From positions 930,001 to 994,000 of the forward strand of contig OY282365.1 of assembly GCA_958295685.1 (NCBI GenBank): 64,000 nt of DNA, written 5' to 3'. This DNA is from an uncultured Dehalococcoidia bacterium. GTDB lineage: Bacteria; Chloroflexota; Dehalococcoidia; Lucifugimonadales; CATQGZ01. The notes beneath the pieces were generated by a model that saw only the letters and a program-made list of their open reading frames with translations, had not been told where the DNA came from and searched no databases. Positions 23,434 to 32,153 of this stretch are shown one piece after another. How positions within the stretch are numbered: the stretch's first letter is position 1; each line of letters opens with the position of its first letter. The translations under genes and the position numbers were made by a program.

Positions 23434-25855
23434 TCCAGGCCGCACAGAGACCATCGACAGCCGGCAGTTCGTGCTGAACGACGTTGAGGACGCCCTCGAA
23501 TCGGCGGGCCTTCCCGCAGAGGTCAAGAACGCGGTGAGGGAGTCGCTCGAAGGAAGCCACGCGCAGCCCCTCGAGCTGTCGGACAACGCCAGGGTCATCC
23601 TGGAGAAGCGCTACCTGAGGAAAGACGACGAGGGCAACTTCATCGAGACCCCTGACGGGCTGTTCCACAGAGTCTCATCCGCCGTGGCGGCCGCCGAGGA
23701 GGAGGACTGCCGGGAAGAGTGGCGCGCTCGCTTCTACCATCTGATCTCGTCGCTCAAGTTCCTCCCAAATTCGCCCACGCTCGTCAACGCAGGGACCGGG
23801 CGGGGCTGTCTGTCCGCATGTTTCGTCGTCTCACCGGAGGACGAAATGGAGTCGATCATGAAGGTCGCCCACGACGCCGCCATGATCGAGAAGTGGGGCG
23901 GCGGCATCGGCTTCGGCTTCTCGAAGCTGAGACCGAGGAGAGACCTTATCTCAACGACGCACGGACAGGCATGCGGCCCCATCGCCGTCATGAAGCTCTA
24001 CTCCGCCGTGGGCGCGACGCTCACTCAGGGCGCCTTCAGGCTGGGAGCCCACATGGGACAGCTCAGAGACAGTCACCCGGACATCCGTGAGTTCATACAC
24101 TGCAAGGACGGAGACGACGCCCTGAAGAACTTCAACATCTCCGTCCAGATCACCGACTCGTTCATGAAGGCCGTCGAGGAAGACGCCGAATGGGAGCTGA
24201 TCAGCCCGCGCGACAGCGGGGACGGACCGGTCAACCTTGTCGTGGACACGGTGTCCGCGCGAGAGGTCTGGAACGAGATAGCCGAGTCGGCCTGGAAGAC
24301 GGGAGACCCCGGCGTGGTGTTCATCGACCGCGTATGGGAGACGGCGCCAAATCCCCAACTGGGGCGGATCGAGACATCCAACCCGTGCGGCGAGGAGTTC
24401 CTGGAGGACTACGGCAACTGCTGCCTCGGCTCCATCGACCTGTACAAGCACGTGGGATCCGCAGGCTTCGACTGGGACGAGCTGGAGCGCACCGTCCGGA
24501 CGGCGGTCCGGTTCTTGGACGATGTGATAGAGGTCAACACGTTCCCGCTCGACAAGCTGCGCGAGGTTAACCTCGCCACCAGGCGGATCGGGCTCGGCGT
24601 AATGGGATGGGCCGACGCCCTGGTGAAGCTGGCCGTCCCATACGACAGCGAAGAGGCCCTGGAGCTAGCCGACAGGGTGGCGGGGTTCATCAAGAACACC
24701 GCATGGGACGAGTCCGCGCGGCTCGCCCGCGAGCGGGGCCCCTTCCCGGAGTACGACAGGTCGGCGCTCAGAGAGCGGGGGCTCCCACCGGTCAGGAACT
24801 CGAGCGTGGTCACGATCGCCCCAACGGGGACGATCAGCAGACTCGCGGGCTGCTCCAGCGGTATCGAGCCTCACTTCGCGGTCGCCTGGTGGTCGAACGT
24901 CCTGTGGGAAGACCACGAGGGAACCAGCTCGCGGCTGCTGGACGCCCCCGCCTCCGTCTGGGAGGCTCTGAGAGACACACTGAGGGACGACGACAGGGAG
25001 AGAGAGGTGCTCTCGCAACTCGCAGACAACAGCGAGGACGCGGACCGCATACTCCATGAAAACGGCCTCGACGCGGCCGGATTCCGCACCTCGATGTCCA
25101 TCAGCCCCGAGGCCCACGTCAGAATGCAGGCGGTATGGCAGAAGCACGTGACCAACTCGGTCTCCAAGACCATCAACCTCCCCAACAGCGCCACCGTGGA
25201 GGACGTCGCCGACGCCTACCGTCTGGCCTGGGAGACCGGATGCAAGGCGGTAACCGTCTACCGCGACGGCTCCAAATCGATGCAGGTGCTGGAGACCGGC
25301 GCCGGCGAGAAGGAGCGTGTCGAAGACGACCTCCTGGTGCCGCGGCAGCGCCCAGCGTCGGTCAGTGGTATCACCGACCGCGTCAGGACAGGCCACGGGA
25401 ATATGTTCGTGACCGTCAATTTCGACGACGAGGGACTCCCGTTTGAAGTATTCACGACTCACGGTAAGGCGGGCGGCTGCGACGCCGCGCACTTGGACGG
25501 CATATCGCGCCTGATCTCGATGGCCCTCCGCTCAGGCATAGACCCGAACCAGGTTGTGGAACACCTCCAGGGGATCACGTGCTGCCCGGTATGGGACGGC
25601 GGCACGCTCGTTCGATCCGCAGAGGACGCAGTGGCGCTCGTGCTCAAGCATCACCTGACGGGAGAGGAGACCGGCTCACAGACCGCCCAGAAGTCGCCGG
25701 CGGCAGGACGCACGGCGCAGCTCGACATGTTTCCCAGAAGAGATAACGACCGCGAGCGAACCGGCGGGGCCAGGTGCGTGAAGTGCTCGGGCTCCCTCGT
25801 ACACCAGGAGGGGTGCGTCACCTGCCTCGACTGCGGCTACACGAAATGCGAATAG
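23417..25855 (+). CDS. nrdJ: Adenosylcobalamin-dependent ribonucleoside-diphosphate reductase (class II)
   Basis: 812 residues. Key motifs: NSPTLVNAGTGRGCLSACF near 117-135 (substrate-site Cys), SNPCGEEFLEDYGNC near 320 with the radical-site N-x-C-x-E, and PNSATVEDVADAYRLAW near 595. It ends in a zinc ribbon, CVKCSGSLVHQEGCVTCLDCG. No ATP cone is seen at the N-terminus. It reduces ribonucleotides to deoxyribonucleotides with coenzyme B12. It overlaps nrdR, so both are made from one mRNA. Confidence 0.95.
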   Translation: MLTENSPGRTETIDSRQFVLNDVEDALESAGLPAEVKNAVRESLEGSHAQPLELSDNARVILEKRYLRKDDEGNFIETPDGLFHRVSSAVAAAEEEDCREEWRARFYHLISSLKFLPNSPTLVNAGTGRGCLSACFVVSPEDEMESIMKVAHDAAMIEKWGGGIGFGFSKLRPRRDLISTTHGQACGPIAVMKLYSAVGATLTQGAFRLGAHMGQLRDSHPDIREFIHCKDGDDALKNFNISVQITDSFMKAVEEDAEWELISPRDSGDGPVNLVVDTVSAREVWNEIAESAWKTGDPGVVFIDRVWETAPNPQLGRIETSNPCGEEFLEDYGNCCLGSIDLYKHVGSAGFDWDELERTVRTAVRFLDDVIEVNTFPLDKLREVNLATRRIGLGVMGWADALVKLAVPYDSEEALELADRVAGFIKNTAWDESARLARERGPFPEYDRSALRERGLPPVRNSSVVTIAPTGTISRLAGCSSGIEPHFAVAWWSNVLWEDHEGTSSRLLDAPASVWEALRDTLRDDDREREVLSQLADNSEDADRILHENGLDAAGFRTSMSISPEAHVRMQAVWQKHVTNSVSKTINLPNSATVEDVADAYRLAWETGCKAVTVYRDGSKSMQVLETGAGEKERVEDDLLVPRQRPASVSGITDRVRTGHGNMFVTVNFDDEGLPFEVFTTHGKAGGCDAAHLDGISRLISMALRSGIDPNQVVEHLQGITCCPVWDGGTLVRSAEDAVALVLKHHLTGEETGSQTAQKSPAAGRTAQLDMFPRRDNDRERTGGARCVKCSGSLVHQEGCVTCLDCGYTKCE

Positions 25856-25866
25856 GACGACACGGC

Positions 25867-26688
25867 ATGGTCAGACTCGGGGTCTCCACGATACCGACGG
25901 CGCGCTCCACCGACATAGCCGTCCTTGCTCGGCGGGCGGAAGAGCTTGGGTTCGACTCGATCTGGGTGCCCGAACAGCACACCCTGCCGGTCCGGGTGGA
26001 AAACCCCGTCCCGAGACTCTGGGGCGACATCGTCGACCCGCTCGTGGCGCTCGCCAGAGCCTCGGCCGCAACCACCAAGCTGAAGCTCGGCACGGCCGTC
26101 GTCGTCGTGCCTGCCCGAAACCCCATAACGCTCGCAAAGGAGACGGCAACCCTGGACATGTATTCGGGCGGCCGCCTCCTGTTCGGCATCGGCGTCGGCG
26201 GACTCCGCGAGGAGGGAGAGCTGCTCGGCGTCGACTTCGATCACCGCTGGACTCAGGGCAGGGAGGCGGTGGAGGCGATGAAGAAGCTGTGGACCGAAGA
26301 GGAGAGCGAGCACCACGGGAAATACTACGACTTCCCCTCTGTCTACTGTTTTCCGAAGCCCGCATCCAAGCCCCACCCGCCCATAATACTGGGCAGCAGG
26401 GCACCCAACGCCTTCAAGAGAATAGCCGCTTGGGGCGACGGCTGGCTGCCGCTCGACATAACCCCGAAAGACGTCGCAGCCGGGCGCGCCGAGCTCGACA
26501 GGCTCGCCGAGATGAATGGCCGCGACCCGGCCTCCATCGAGATATCGGTCATGGGCGTGCCTCCGAACCCTGAATCGATCCACCGCTATGAAGAGGCGGG
26601 GGCGGACCGCATCGTCCTCGGAATCGAGGGCGAGGAGGACGGCCGGGACCTAGAGGCGATGGAGATGATCGCCTCGAACGTGACGTAG
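25867..26688 (+). CDS. LLM class flavin-dependent oxidoreductase
   Basis: 273 residues from ATG 25867, only 11 nt after nrdJ. A single luciferase-like TIM barrel: LGVSTIPTA, RRAEELGFDSIWVPEQHTL (near 18-40), TVTLDMYSGGR-type segment TATLDMYSGGRLLFGIGVG (near 95-112), and PPIILGSRAPNAFKRIAAWGDGWLP near 172-196. Such proteins use FMN or F420; which one cannot be told. Family members oxidise diverse organics and are abundant in SAR202-like genomes. Confidence 0.9.
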   Translation: MVRLGVSTIPTARSTDIAVLARRAEELGFDSIWVPEQHTLPVRVENPVPRLWGDIVDPLVALARASAATTKLKLGTAVVVVPARNPITLAKETATLDMYSGGRLLFGIGVGGLREEGELLGVDFDHRWTQGREAVEAMKKLWTEEESEHHGKYYDFPSVYCFPKPASKPHPPIILGSRAPNAFKRIAAWGDGWLPLDITPKDVAAGRAELDRLAEMNGRDPASIEISVMGVPPNPESIHRYEEAGADRIVLGIEGEEDGRDLEAMEMIASNVT

Positions 26689-26704
26689 GCCCCGGGAGGC
26701 CATC

Positions 26705-27811
26705 ATGCGAATCGACAGGCTGGACGTCCACCGCGTCTCCATGCCCCTGCTCTACCCGTGGCGCACCGCCTACGGCGAGGACCACCACATCGAATCCGTG
26801 CTCGTGAGGGCCGTCAGCGGCGAGCGCCACGCATGGGCCGAGAGCTCCCCACTCCGCGCACCCACCTACCTCACCGAGAGCGCCCTCTCGGTCTTCCACC
26901 ACGTCACAGAGTTCTTCGGCCCGCACGTGATCGGGCGGGACTACGAGACGGCCGCCGACCTCAACGCAAGACTCGACGTATTCAAGGGCAACAGCTTCGC
27001 CAAGGCCGCCATCGAGATCGCGTGGTGGACGCTGCAGAGCAAGATCACGGGCGCTCCCCTGCACCGGATGCTCGGAGGTCAGACGCGAGAGGTCCCAGCG
27101 GGCGCCGACTTCGGCATCCAGGACTCCATCGACATGCTACTTGGAAACATCCAGGGAGCGGTCGACGCTGGCTTCCCGCGCATAAAGCTCAAGGTGGCGA
27201 GGGGCTGGGACCTCGATATGCTTCGAGCCGTAACGACCGCCTTCCCCGACACGACCTTCCACGTGGACTGCAACAGCGGCTACTCTCTCGACGACCTGCC
27301 CTTCTTCAAGGCCATAGACGGCATGGGACTCGCATTCTTGGAGCAGCCTCTCCACTACGCCGATGTCCTCGACCATGCCGAGCTCGCGCGGCAGATCGAG
27401 ACCCCGGTCTGCCTGGACGAGAGCATCGTCAGCGTGAAGACGGCCGAGCAGGCCATCCGCGTCGGGGCCTGCCGCTACATAAACATAAAGCCCGCCAGAG
27501 TCGGCGGGCTGGCCAACTCGGTCGCCATCCACGACATCGCCCGCGACGCCGGCATACCGGTCTGGATCGGCGGAATGCTGGAGAGTGCCGTCGGCTCATC
27601 CGTCTGCGTCGAGCTCGCCACCCTGCCGAACTTCACCTACCCGGGCGACCTCTTCCCGACGTCGAGGTTCTACGAGCGCGACCTAGCCGACACACGCATG
27701 GAACTCACGCCCCGCAACACCTTTCAGCCCTTCACCGGCCCCCTGCCCGAGCCAGACCCGGAGATGCTCGCCAGAGAAACCCTGGAGTCACGGTCGGTAG
27801 TTAGCACCTAG
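26705..27811 (+). CDS. Enolase-superfamily enzyme, muconate-lactonizing / dipeptide-epimerase type
   Basis: 368 residues. The capping domain (RIDRLDVHRVSMPL, WRTAYG) is followed by a barrel with the MLE-subgroup catalytic set: KLK near 161 (KxK), DCNSGY near 181 (Asp), LEQPL near 207 (Glu), DES near 232, and NIKPARVGG (Lys) near 257. It would act by proton abstraction on a carboxylate such as a dipeptide, N-acyl amino acid or muconolactone. It lies beside a D-aminoacylase and a dipeptidase, which fits amino-acid racemisation or epimerisation. Confidence 0.88.
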   Translation: MRIDRLDVHRVSMPLLYPWRTAYGEDHHIESVLVRAVSGERHAWAESSPLRAPTYLTESALSVFHHVTEFFGPHVIGRDYETAADLNARLDVFKGNSFAKAAIEIAWWTLQSKITGAPLHRMLGGQTREVPAGADFGIQDSIDMLLGNIQGAVDAGFPRIKLKVARGWDLDMLRAVTTAFPDTTFHVDCNSGYSLDDLPFFKAIDGMGLAFLEQPLHYADVLDHAELARQIETPVCLDESIVSVKTAEQAIRVGACRYINIKPARVGGLANSVAIHDIARDAGIPVWIGGMLESAVGSSVCVELATLPNFTYPGDLFPTSRFYERDLADTRMELTPRNTFQPFTGPLPEPDPEMLARETLESRSVVST

Positions 27812-27820
27812 GGTACAGGC

Positions 27821-29428
27821 CTAACACTGGCCCCGTCGCAGAACCCTCCCAGGCCGCGCCGACGTGTGCTTCCCTTCGTCCACGACCGGCACGCCGTTCA
27901 CTAAGACGTAGGGGATGCCGTCGGGGTACTGGTGAGGGTCCTCCCACGTCGAGTTGTCGATCACCGTATCGGGATCGAAGACCACCAGGTCCGCCGTCAG
28001 ACCCTCCTTCACCAGGCCACGGTCCCTCATGCCCATCCTCTCCGACGGAAAGCCCGACATCTTGTAGACCGCGTCCTCCAGCGTCAGAACCGCAGGCTCC
28101 TCACGGACGTACCGCCCCAGTATGCGCGGATAGGTTCCGTAGAACCGCGGATGCGGCAGAGCCTCCGAGTACGGCCCGTTCGGCGACACCGCCCGCCCGT
28201 CCGAGCCGATCATCGCAAGCTCGTGACCCAGGAAGTAGCGCACGTCGCCCTCCACACGGTTGTGAACGCGCGTCGGCACCGACCCGCTCTCCTCCTCCAG
28301 CACCTGCAGGACGGCCTCGGCCGGCTCGACCCCGCGCTCCGCCGCTATCTGCTCCACGTTCATGCCGATCAGATGCCTGTTCCCCTCCGTGTGGGCGTAG
28401 GCCACGTACCAGGCATCCCAGAGCGGCACCAAGCCTCCGAGGCCGGCGGCGACTTCCGCCCGTATGCGCGGCCTCACCGTCGGGTCGCCCAGCCGGGCCA
28501 TGAAGTCCGCTATCGTCCCCTCCTGTACCCAGAGCGGCACCAGCTGGTTGAATCCGGCTCCCGCCGCCGTGTACGGGTACATGTCGTACGTGATGTCCAG
28601 TCCTCCTTCCCGCGCCTTCACGAGAAGGTCGACCATCGCCGGCCCCTCGCCGAACACGCGGCGGTCGATTATCGCCATGTGCGAGAACTGCACGGGTATG
28701 TCGGCGCGCTGGCCGATCTCTATCGCCTCCTCGATGGACGACAGGTGCTTGCCGTTCCCCACGCGCGCGTGGGTGACGTAGAAGGCCCCATCGTATCCCC
28801 TGACCGCCTCGCAGAGCGCGACCACGTCGTCAGTCGTGGCATACCCGGAGGGCGCGACCGACAATCCCGTGGACAGCGAGAAGGCTCCCATCTCCATCGC
28901 CTCCGCCGCCAGCCGCCGCATCTCGCGCATCTCGTCCACCGTGGCTGGACGGTCCTCGATCGCACCGGTGGCAACCTGCAGAGCCGCCTGGCCGAGCTGC
29001 GGCGCCGCGTTGATGCTTATCCCGTTCGCCTCCAGAGCCACGGCCCAATCGTCCAGCGTCCCCCACTCCCAATCGACCTGCGTGATCAGCGTCTTGCCCA
29101 GGTTGTCCTGGAGGGCCTTCGGGCCGCCCTTCCCGGACGGGAACGGCGAGTAGCTGCAGTTCCCCGTCACCTCGGTCGTCACTCCCTGGTGAGCCTTGCT
29201 CTCCCCGCCGGGATCGTCGAACAGCGTGACGTCGGAGTGCGAGTGCATGTCTATGAACCCAGGACACACCACGTGGCCGGACGCGTCGATGACACGCGCC
29301 GCCTCCGCGCCGCCCAGAGAGCCGACAGCCTCAATCCGCCCGTCGGAGACTCCCACGTCTCCCGAATAGCGGGGCTCGCCGCTCCCGTCCACGATCGTGC
29401 CGTTCAGTATCAGGGTATCGAACGCCAT
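27821..29428 (-). CDS. N-acyl-D-amino-acid deacylase family amidohydrolase (paralog)
   Basis: 535 residues, a clear paralog of the gene at 1611-3212 with the same start (LILNGTIVDGSGEPRYSGD), HSHSD metal motif in GFIDMHSHSD, TEVTGNCSYSPFPSG with the bridging Cys, QFSHM, and the HPRFYGTYPRILGRYVREE stretch. Function as for the first copy: hydrolysis of N-acyl-D-amino acids or related carbamoyl/urea compounds. It is convergent with the MLE gene (9-nt gap) and is transcribed after the dipeptidase gene from the region near 30600. Confidence 0.9.
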   Translation of the reverse strand: MAFDTLILNGTIVDGSGEPRYSGDVGVSDGRIEAVGSLGGAEAARVIDASGHVVCPGFIDMHSHSDVTLFDDPGGESKAHQGVTTEVTGNCSYSPFPSGKGGPKALQDNLGKTLITQVDWEWGTLDDWAVALEANGISINAAPQLGQAALQVATGAIEDRPATVDEMREMRRLAAEAMEMGAFSLSTGLSVAPSGYATTDDVVALCEAVRGYDGAFYVTHARVGNGKHLSSIEEAIEIGQRADIPVQFSHMAIIDRRVFGEGPAMVDLLVKAREGGLDITYDMYPYTAAGAGFNQLVPLWVQEGTIADFMARLGDPTVRPRIRAEVAAGLGGLVPLWDAWYVAYAHTEGNRHLIGMNVEQIAAERGVEPAEAVLQVLEEESGSVPTRVHNRVEGDVRYFLGHELAMIGSDGRAVSPNGPYSEALPHPRFYGTYPRILGRYVREEPAVLTLEDAVYKMSGFPSERMGMRDRGLVKEGLTADLVVFDPDTVIDNSTWEDPHQYPDGIPYVLVNGVPVVDEGKHTSARPGRVLRRGQC

Positions 29429-29449
29429 CGGTGCCCTCCTGAGAAGCCG

Positions 29450-30553
29450 TTACTCACTCGGCAGGTTCGCCTCGAAGAAGCGCTGCCAGTTCCTCCACAT
29501 CACGTTCTCAATGTCATCCTGCTTGTAGCCCCGGCGGTCCATGAGGTCGGCGATCTTGAGGTAGTCGTGGATCGTGTCAACCTCCTTGGGAGCGCCGATG
29601 GCGCCGCTCTGGCCGTCGGTGTCGCCGCCGATGGCCGAGTGCAGCGTATTGCCGGCCAGCTGGGCGACGTGGTCGATGTTGTCGACGATTCGCTCCAGCG
29701 AAACCTCGTCCTTGGAAAACGGGCGCCTCTCGGGGATGTTGGCCCAGTCCACCCCCTTGGTCCAGAGCATGTAGGTGTCCATCGAGTGGCCGATCACGGC
29801 TCCTCTCTCGATGATCCTCTTGATCTGATGATCTGGGAACTGCCGCTCGCCCGGCGTCACGGACCGGCAGTTCTGGTGACTCGCCAGCACCGGCCCTTCG
29901 AAGATGTCCAGCTCCTGTCGAACCGACTCATCCGATGTGTGCGAGACGTCCAGGATCATGCCGAGCTTGTCCATCTCCCGCAGCAGCGCGGGGCCGGGAG
30001 GCATCAGGCCGCCATCGGTGCCCGTGCCCGTCCCGTGCGAGTAGCGGCTCACCCCATAGTGCGACAGGCTGATCACCCTGAGCCCCGCCTCGTACCACTC
30101 GTGCACCTGCTCGGGCCAGACGATTGGGTCCGCGCCCTCCATGCCCAGCACCATCCCAACGGGCAGCCCGTCGTAGCCGTCCGCGCTCTCCCACTCCGAC
30201 ATGTGGGCGCTGAACTCGCCCGCCGTCTTCAGCAGACGGGACTCGCCCATCGCCTCCAGTATCTGGTAATAGCCCAGCTGCTCCTTGCCCGCCGCGTAGG
30301 CGTGGTGGTCAGTTCTCACCTCGCCGTGGTCGTGGCCGTCGCGCAGGATGCAGCGGTTGATCTTGACCAGCGCCACTGCCATCCCCGACCGACGCATCTC
30401 AGGGATCGAGGCCATCGTGCCGCTACGGGTCGAGTCGTCAGGCCCGCCTGGCATTACGGACTGGGAGCGGGTCTCGTCTATGGGCAGCGTCAGGTCGCGC
30501 TCTACGACCACACCGCCGAAGGCCATCGGATAGTCGCCATCGATCATCAGCAT
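29450..30553 (-). CDS. Membrane dipeptidase (peptidase M19) family protein
   Basis: 367 residues from ATG 30553 with GGAGG seven nt upstream; an earlier ATG at 30592 lies within a palindrome and is less likely. M19 features: LGMEGADPI (metal Glu near 145), SLSHYG, DVSHTS and ASHQNCRSVTP (metal histidines near 213 and 234). The first metal motif HxD of the family is absent; the matching N-terminal segment reads MIDGDYPMAFGG. The enzyme would split (D-amino-acid-containing) dipeptides. It precedes the D-aminoacylase gene by 21 nt on the same strand, a likely two-gene operon for D-peptides. Confidence 0.86.
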   Translation of the reverse strand: MLMIDGDYPMAFGGVVVERDLTLPIDETRSQSVMPGGPDDSTRSGTMASIPEMRRSGMAVALVKINRCILRDGHDHGEVRTDHHAYAAGKEQLGYYQILEAMGESRLLKTAGEFSAHMSEWESADGYDGLPVGMVLGMEGADPIVWPEQVHEWYEAGLRVISLSHYGVSRYSHGTGTGTDGGLMPPGPALLREMDKLGMILDVSHTSDESVRQELDIFEGPVLASHQNCRSVTPGERQFPDHQIKRIIERGAVIGHSMDTYMLWTKGVDWANIPERRPFSKDEVSLERIVDNIDHVAQLAGNTLHSAIGGDTDGQSGAIGAPKEVDTIHDYLKIADLMDRRGYKQDDIENVMWRNWQRFFEANLPSE

Positions 30554-30570
30554 GTGAAGCCTCCGTTTGA

Positions 30571-30588
30571 CCGAGATATGTATCTCGG
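30571..30588 (-). promoter_or_regulatory. 18-bp palindrome before the dipeptidase gene
   Basis: CCGAGATA-TG-TATCTCGG, a perfect 8+8 inverted repeat 17 nt upstream of the start codon at 30553. Probably an operator or RNA hairpin. Confidence 0.5.
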
Positions 30589-30598
30589 CCATGTTCCC

Positions 30599-30618
30599 AC
30601 ATCCTGACAGGATGTCAA
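30599..30618 (-). promoter_or_regulatory. 17-bp palindrome overlapping a TTGACA box
   Basis: ACATCCTG-A-CAGGATGT (30599-30615) is a perfect inverted repeat that overlaps TTGACA on the minus strand (30618-30613). A -10 box is not obvious. A repressor bound here would block the dipeptidase promoter. The rest of the 30619-30762 gap shows nothing recognisable. Confidence 0.5.
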
Positions 30619-30762
30619 GCGGTGGGGAGGCAAATCCCTCACCCGGTGTCGCCCAAGGGGCCGCATGGCGTCAGCCGGGGCAATCGCGTTCGAGAGCATC
30701 GGCCCGGTGGATCTGTCCCAAACTGTGATCGCCCTGTGACGTCAGCTTTCGGACGGCCTCGC

Positions 30763-32142
30763 TCATCTGGGGGACCAGATTCCAAGGAGGCCCTCGGCGA
30801 TTGCGGACACTGCGGGGTCCGGATCGGCATCCACCACGTAGACGTATGGCCGCGCGGCGTCCTGGGCCGCGCCGTATGAGACCATCGCGGCCTGGTCATC
30901 GAGGACGCCTGCGAATACGAGCGCGCGTCCGTCCGGCGACCACAGGGAGTGGGAATATGCGTACTGGTCGAAGAACTGGAACATGGTCAGTTGGTCTATG
31001 GTGGGCACGAAGTCGACGAGGGGCCAGCGTCTGCCGTCGGAGACGTCCAGCATCATCCATCTGAGGACTCCTGGGGTGTCGGCAAGCGAGACGTATGCGA
31101 TTCTGGAGGCATCCGGCGCCCAGAAGCAGGCGAGCACCGCGTCGGGGACTTCCAGCGGCTCGCCGCCGGAGGCGGGCCTGTGTACGGTGAGGCTGGAGTG
31201 TACGCCGACGGCCAGGCCGAGGTAGAGGTATGTGACCCTGGGGCCCGCGACGGCGAGGCTTCTGCCGTTCGGAGACCACAGGAACGCGGCGGCTCCACTG
31301 ACGTCGGCCAGCGGCTCCGTCTCGCCGATACCGGCGTTCATGGACACCTCGGCGTCGAGCAGTTCGAATCCTCCTCCCTGGCTCTGTGCGAGAATCGTCG
31401 CCGTGTCCGTGCCCGGCCGCCAGGCGGGCACCCTGTAGCCTCCGGACGCTAGTCCGAGGGAGCGTGTTTCGATTTCGTCTTCGGCGACGTCCACCAAGAA
31501 GTGCGCGTCGGCGCGGTGGACCAGCAGGCGTCGGGAGTCGTGGGACCAGGACATCCAGAGAGGGCCATCGTCCAGCAACGCTGCTGGGGCGGAGGCGTCG
31601 GCAAGGTCGTCCACGAAGAGATTGAGGCTGTCGCCCTCGGATGCGATGAAGGCGAGCCTGCTTCCGTCGTGGGACCAGAGGGGATAGTAGAAGACGCCCA
31701 CGGCCATGGGCTGCACCCTGCCCGAGTGGAGGACAGAGGCGTTTCCGGTCGCGAGGTCGATCAGTTCCAGCGAGACTTCGGGCTGGTCCGAGCGGGGCTC
31801 CACTTTGGTGAGCAGCAGGCTGCCCGCATCGGGCGACCAGGTGGGCCACGCGAACAGCCCGTCGTCGGTCTCGGAGACGAGAGCGATCGGCCGGGACTCG
31901 AAGCCGCCGGGGTCGACGGTCAGGGCGCGCCTGTCCTCGTCCACTAGGGCGATCAGGTTGACGTCGAGTATGGGAGGCAGGGCCCCGTCCGGCGATGCGG
32001 GCCTGTCCAGGGCCGTCAGGGCCGCTATGGCGAACAGCAGCGCGGCGGTTATGGCGGCGCCCGCGTAGAGCCTCACGTTGGGTTTCCCAGATTCCCCCGA
32101 GTCTACAGGGTGGGGTTGTGGAGAGGACAATTGAGGCTGCAA
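30763..32142 (-). CDS. TolB-like WD40/PD40 beta-propeller protein with membrane anchor
   Basis: 459 residues. Residues 25-45 (YAGAAITAALLFAIAALTAL) form one transmembrane helix or an uncleaved signal. The rest shows repeated blades with the PD40 pattern: PTWSPDAGSLLLTKVEP, PLWSHDGSRLAFIA, MSWSHDSRRLLVHRAD, FLWSPNGRSLAVAG, FWAPDASRIAYVS and SLWSPDGRALVFAG. It is therefore an extracytoplasmic beta-propeller, perhaps a binding or sensor protein. No TonB/Tol operon is near; its role is unknown. Confidence 0.85.
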   Translation of the reverse strand: MQPQLSSPQPHPVDSGESGKPNVRLYAGAAITAALLFAIAALTALDRPASPDGALPPILDVNLIALVDEDRRALTVDPGGFESRPIALVSETDDGLFAWPTWSPDAGSLLLTKVEPRSDQPEVSLELIDLATGNASVLHSGRVQPMAVGVFYYPLWSHDGSRLAFIASEGDSLNLFVDDLADASAPAALLDDGPLWMSWSHDSRRLLVHRADAHFLVDVAEDEIETRSLGLASGGYRVPAWRPGTDTATILAQSQGGGFELLDAEVSMNAGIGETEPLADVSGAAAFLWSPNGRSLAVAGPRVTYLYLGLAVGVHSSLTVHRPASGGEPLEVPDAVLACFWAPDASRIAYVSLADTPGVLRWMMLDVSDGRRWPLVDFVPTIDQLTMFQFFDQYAYSHSLWSPDGRALVFAGVLDDQAAMVSYGAAQDAARPYVYVVDADPDPAVSAIAEGLLGIWSPR

Positions 32143-32153
32143 GGGATGGCTGC

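Noticed and set aside
27932..30607. Plus-strand frame of about 890 codons
   Set aside because: Antisense to the D-aminoacylase and M19 dipeptidase genes; His/Arg-rich composition without domains.
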